From: Chloroflexota bacterium
Lineage (GTDB): Bacteria; Chloroflexota; Anaerolineae; J102
Direction of reading: 5' to 3'
Assembly: GCA_029782215.1 (NCBI GenBank)
Contig: JAKOVD010000045.1
Location: forward strand, 37,802 to 101,801
Length of the DNA stretch: 64,000 nt
Numbering within the stretch: the stretch's first letter is position 1; each line of letters opens with the position of its first letter. Below the pieces are notes generated by a model. It ran no database searches, was not told the origin of the DNA, and was given only the letters and a program-made list of their open reading frames with translations. The position numbers were made by a program, and so were the translations under genes. This document shows, piece after piece, positions 61,783 through 64,000 of this stretch.

Positions 61783-62541
61783 TCAGACGAGCGTGAAGCT
61801 GGCGCCGGGAGGAAGCACGTGCACCTCCGTCTCAGGCGCGACGCGGGCGGCCAGACGCTGGAACTCCGGGCCTGGTTCGTGAAGGTAAGCCATCCTCTCC
61901 CACACGCGGCCCACCGGCCGGAAGGCCGCCCAGTGGATGGGAATCGCCACCCGCGGCCGCAGCATCTCCAGGGCCTGAGCCGCGCGCATGGGGTTGAGAT
62001 GGCCGGGACCGAGCGTGGGTCCCCACCCCCAAACGGGCATGAGGGCGACATCCAGGCCCACATCGCCGATGTCACGCATCTGCGGAAAGATGTCGGTGTC
62101 GCCGGGGAAGTAGATGGTGGTGCTCCCCTGGATGATGTAGCCCTGCACCAGGTTGAGAAGGGCGGGCGCCAGGTTGGAGAGGTGGGCGGCCAGCGTCGCC
62201 ACGATCGTCAGACCGGAGAAGACCGATTGCTCACCCGGCGACAGCTCCCACAGCGGCTGGTGGATCACGCGACGCAGCCAGGGCGCCGTCCCGCGCGGGA
62301 CGATGATCGGGATATTCCTGGGCAGCCGTCGCAAAGTGGGAATGTGCAGGTGGTCGGTGTGCAGATGCGAAAGCAGGATGAGATCGGGCTGCGGAAGCCC
62401 ACTCATCCAGGCCTGACCGGAGATGTGCCGGCGCCGCAAGTGCAGGACCCGATCCCCCAACACCGGATCGGTCAGGATGTTGACGCCGTCGACCTGGAGC
62501 ATCAAGGTCGCATGGCCAAGATAGTGGACGGTAGTTGGCAT
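61783..62541 (-). CDS. Metallo-beta-lactamase-fold hydrolase (UlaG/RomA-like)
   Basis: A 252-residue hydrolase: VHYLGHATLMLQVDGVNILTDP at the start, metal ligands in LLSHLHTDHLHIPTLR, FPGDTDIFPQM for the bridging Asp and AIPIHWAAFRP for the final His. This pattern fits the group that includes NAPE-PLD/UlaG-like enzymes. The start is uncertain: the frame extends to 62655, with ATG at 62628 or 62541. The later one was taken because homology begins right there. Two bases shy of a 16-base gap separates it from the acyl-CoA synthetase start. Confidence 0.85.
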   Translation of the reverse strand: MPTTVHYLGHATLMLQVDGVNILTDPVLGDRVLHLRRRHISGQAWMSGLPQPDLILLSHLHTDHLHIPTLRRLPRNIPIIVPRGTAPWLRRVIHQPLWELSPGEQSVFSGLTIVATLAAHLSNLAPALLNLVQGYIIQGSTTIYFPGDTDIFPQMRDIGDVGLDVALMPVWGWGPTLGPGHLNPMRAAQALEMLRPRVAIPIHWAAFRPVGRVWERMAYLHEPGPEFQRLAARVAPETEVHVLPPGASFTLV

Positions 62542-62655
62542 AGGCACGGGGGGCAGACGGGCGCCCAGCGAACACGCCCTTCCTGCGACATCCCTATTGT
62601 AGACGAAAAACGGGACCAGCGGATACATCGGCGCAGCCGCCAAAGAGGACGCCAC

Positions 62656-62712
62656 GTCGTCACGACTTCAGTCGTTGTAGGAGCAAGAGAACGACTAAAG
62701 TCGTCGCTACGG
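62656..62712. repeat. Palindromic element, family A, best-preserved copy
   Basis: CACGACTTCAGTCGTTG and AACGACTAAAGTCGTCG flank a TAGGAGCAAGAG loop. Each half is itself palindromic, and the halves are inverted copies of each other, so the element can form a cruciform or a long hairpin. It separates the MBL gene from the next gene. Confidence 0.88.
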
Positions 62713-62786
62713 TCTCCCCGCCACTTGAGCAAGCGGCGTGCCTCTGCTAAGCTTGGGGGGCGCATAGACGCAGGAGGTCAGGAACG

Positions 62787-63194
62787 ATGGCAAGCGTGGC
62801 AATGTTTGAGGGCTTGGTCTTCGGCGAGGCAGGACAGGAGGCCGGCATCGGCTGGGTGGGCGGCGATGCCTGCTACCTGCTCGATGACGGAGGTTTTCAG
62901 CTCCACATCGATGCCACCGGGGTCGACAGGCAGGTGCTGCAGCTCATCAAGGAACAGGTGCAGGCCAACCGTGACATAGCCGTGCGCGGCATCCTGGAGA
63001 TGATGGGCAAGGACGACGTCTTCAGCAAGACGGCCGTGGAGTACTCCATCAACCGCATGGAGGAGGCTACCGGCCAGCGGCTGCCACCCGAAGCGCGCGA
63101 CCTGCTGCGCTCCCTCGGTTTCCGCATCATCATCGACATCCACGGCGATGTCGTCCAGCTCGACATGCCTGTCGAAGAAGCCGGCGACGAGTAG
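62787..63194 (+). CDS. Hypothetical 135-residue protein
   Basis: A soluble acidic protein starting MASVAMFEGLVFGEAGQEAG, with FQLHIDATGVDRQVLQLIKEQ and a C-terminal FRIIIDIHGDVVQLDMPVEE. I do not recognise it. The first half looks beta-rich, the middle two helices. AGGAGG is at 62771-62776, a very good ribosome binding site, so it is translated. It starts 39 bases before a putative membrane protein of the same strand after its end, likely co-transcribed. Confidence 0.7.
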   Translation: MASVAMFEGLVFGEAGQEAGIGWVGGDACYLLDDGGFQLHIDATGVDRQVLQLIKEQVQANRDIAVRGILEMMGKDDVFSKTAVEYSINRMEEATGQRLPPEARDLLRSLGFRIIIDIHGDVVQLDMPVEEAGDE

Positions 63195-63233
63195 GGATCC
63201 TGGCCGGGCCGGCGCCACGCTCCGAACCACCTC

Positions 63234-63803
63234 ATGTACGCCCTTCGCACGCTTGGAAACCAACGGCAGCGCACGGCAGCCTTCTGGCTGCTGGTGGTCT
63301 TGACCCTGATGGTGATGGGCGTGCTGCAGATTGTAGGCCAGCCGCTCCAGACGTCGGCGGCGCCCCAGGGCATCGTGTCGTTCGAGCTGGCCGGCAGCCC
63401 GGCGACAGCCCAGGCGATCCTGGATAGCTGGGACGGCAATGCCCGCATCCATGCCGGGTTCAGCCTCGGCTTCGACTTCCTGTTCATGCCGCTGTACGCC
63501 GCTTCGATTGCCGCCGCCTGCCTGTGGGGAGCGGGGACGCTGCGCCGGCGTCGTTGGCCGCTGGCGGGGTTTGGGCCGTGGCTGGCGTGGGGGCTGTGGC
63601 TGGCCGTGCTGTGCGATATCATCGAGAACATCTCGCTTTGGCGCCTGCTGGTGGGAACAGTGGCGGCGCCGTGGCCCGAACTGGCCCGCCTGTGTGCGCT
63701 GGTCAAGTTCGGCCTCGTCGGGCTCGGGCTGTTGTATGGGCTGGTGGCGCTCGCGGCCTGGGCCATCGGCCAGCGCCGCCCAGTCACCCCCATATCGGTC
63801 TAA
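63234..63803 (+). CDS. Hypothetical four-helix membrane protein
   Basis: A 189-residue protein with four hydrophobic segments (FWLLVVLTLMVMGVLQIVG, FLFMPLYAASIAAACLWG, WLAWGLWLAVLCDIIENIS, LVGLGLLYGLVALAAWAIG) and an outside loop of about 45 residues after the first. The DIIENI string in helix 3 recurs in some unnamed membrane proteins. The function is unknown. It lies 39 bases downstream of the previous hypothetical gene. Confidence 0.75.
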   Translation: MYALRTLGNQRQRTAAFWLLVVLTLMVMGVLQIVGQPLQTSAAPQGIVSFELAGSPATAQAILDSWDGNARIHAGFSLGFDFLFMPLYAASIAAACLWGAGTLRRRRWPLAGFGPWLAWGLWLAVLCDIIENISLWRLLVGTVAAPWPELARLCALVKFGLVGLGLLYGLVALAAWAIGQRRPVTPISV

Positions 63804-63871
63804 GTAGGTTGCAGAAACTAATCGGCACTTTCGCCAACGAGTAGCGCGATAATCGAAGGCGGAGGTGCGCC

Positions 63872-64000
63872 ATGATCTACGTAAGACAACCCACCGACGA
63901 AGAACATCATGAGCTCAAACGGATGACACGGCAGGAGATCGGGCGTGTGGCCCAACGGGCGCAGATGATACTGCTGTCGGCGCAAGGACGGAGTGTGCCT
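63872..64000 (+). mobile_element. IS630-family transposase, N-terminal part (runs off window)
   Basis: 43 residues are visible: MIYVRQPTDEEHHELKRMTR then EIGRVAQRAQMILLSAQGRS, the start of the helix-turn-helix domain of IS630-type transposases. GGAGG lies upstream (about 63861). The left end of the element is probably near 63808, where TAGGTTGCAGAAACTAATCG follows a TA, the usual IS630 target. The DDE catalytic domain and right end lie outside. Confidence 0.8.

Overview
The window is about 64 kb of GC-rich bacterial chromosome. I infer a member of the Chloroflexota (Anaerolineae/Caldilineae-like). The reasons are the overall GC content, gene families such as DUF3467, NrtR-type Nudix, DUF4239, MBL and IS630, many very short ATGA gene overlaps, and abundant small palindromic and heptamer repeats between genes. 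No marker in the window proves the taxonomy. Most genes are ordinary housekeeping or envelope genes; there is no prophage, CRISPR array or complete mobile element.

Layout. 1-7 kb: the N-terminal part of a DEAD-box RNA helicase, a GreA-C-like protein, a CPA1 cation/proton antiporter, acetolactate decarboxylase, a secreted FGE-like protein, a DUF4239 gene broken by one in-frame TAG, and a DinB-like protein. 7-12 kb: a tightly overlapped minus-strand operon gatC-gatA-(73 aa)-aminotransferase-gatB, which charges Gln/Asn tRNAs indirectly. 12-14.3 kb: a GH13 oligo-1,6-glucosidase and a cysteine-free thioredoxin-fold protein. 14.3-31.6 kb: a long minus-strand envelope polysaccharide locus. From its consensus promoter at about 31.63 kb it runs through an oxidoreductase/acetyltransferase fusion, a UDP-sugar 2-epimerase, five glycosyltransferases, a Wzx-type flippase, an O-antigen-ligase/TPR giant and a WecA/TagO-type initiator. 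It ends in two cyclophilin genes, one of them a triple-domain lipoprotein, and a DedA/VTT membrane protein. The inferred sugar is a diacetamido-uronic acid, assembled on undecaprenyl phosphate, flipped and polymerised or ligated outside.

31.8-38.4 kb: FemX-like aminoacyltransferase, a small hypothetical, flavin reductase, then divergent fabF-fabH, an NrtR-like Nudix regulator and two tandem universal stress proteins. 38.4-44.8 kb: a minus-strand operon PIN/TRAM-cysS-rlmB-LysE-GNAT-(PH-like membrane protein)-APH kinase. 45-54.6 kb (plus strand): a short UvrA2-like ATPase, a Phd-type antitoxin followed by a VapC toxin cut off by a palindromic repeat, a free-standing GyrA C-terminal-domain protein with a GyrA box, DUF3467, an orphan E1-beta subunit, a GT-C-like membrane protein and a GT4 glycosyltransferase. 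55-64 kb: a PLP trans-sulfuration enzyme, tRNA-Lys(UUU) with a consensus promoter and terminator, GlpX FBPase, a SulP-STAS-rhodanese fusion, ADP-forming acyl-CoA synthetase, an MBL hydrolase, two hypothetical genes and the start of an IS630-type transposase.

The most unusual signal is repeat biology rather than a gene cluster. Octamer arrays (GTTGGAAC and its complement) sit in frame inside three consecutive polysaccharide genes, at domain linkers or loops. Heptamer arrays sit at gene edges, supply stop codons to two genes, and are translated inside one glycosyltransferase. Several families of palindromic elements occupy intergenic spaces and seem to have truncated at least one gene. All function calls come from reading the sequence and motifs; no database search was run.
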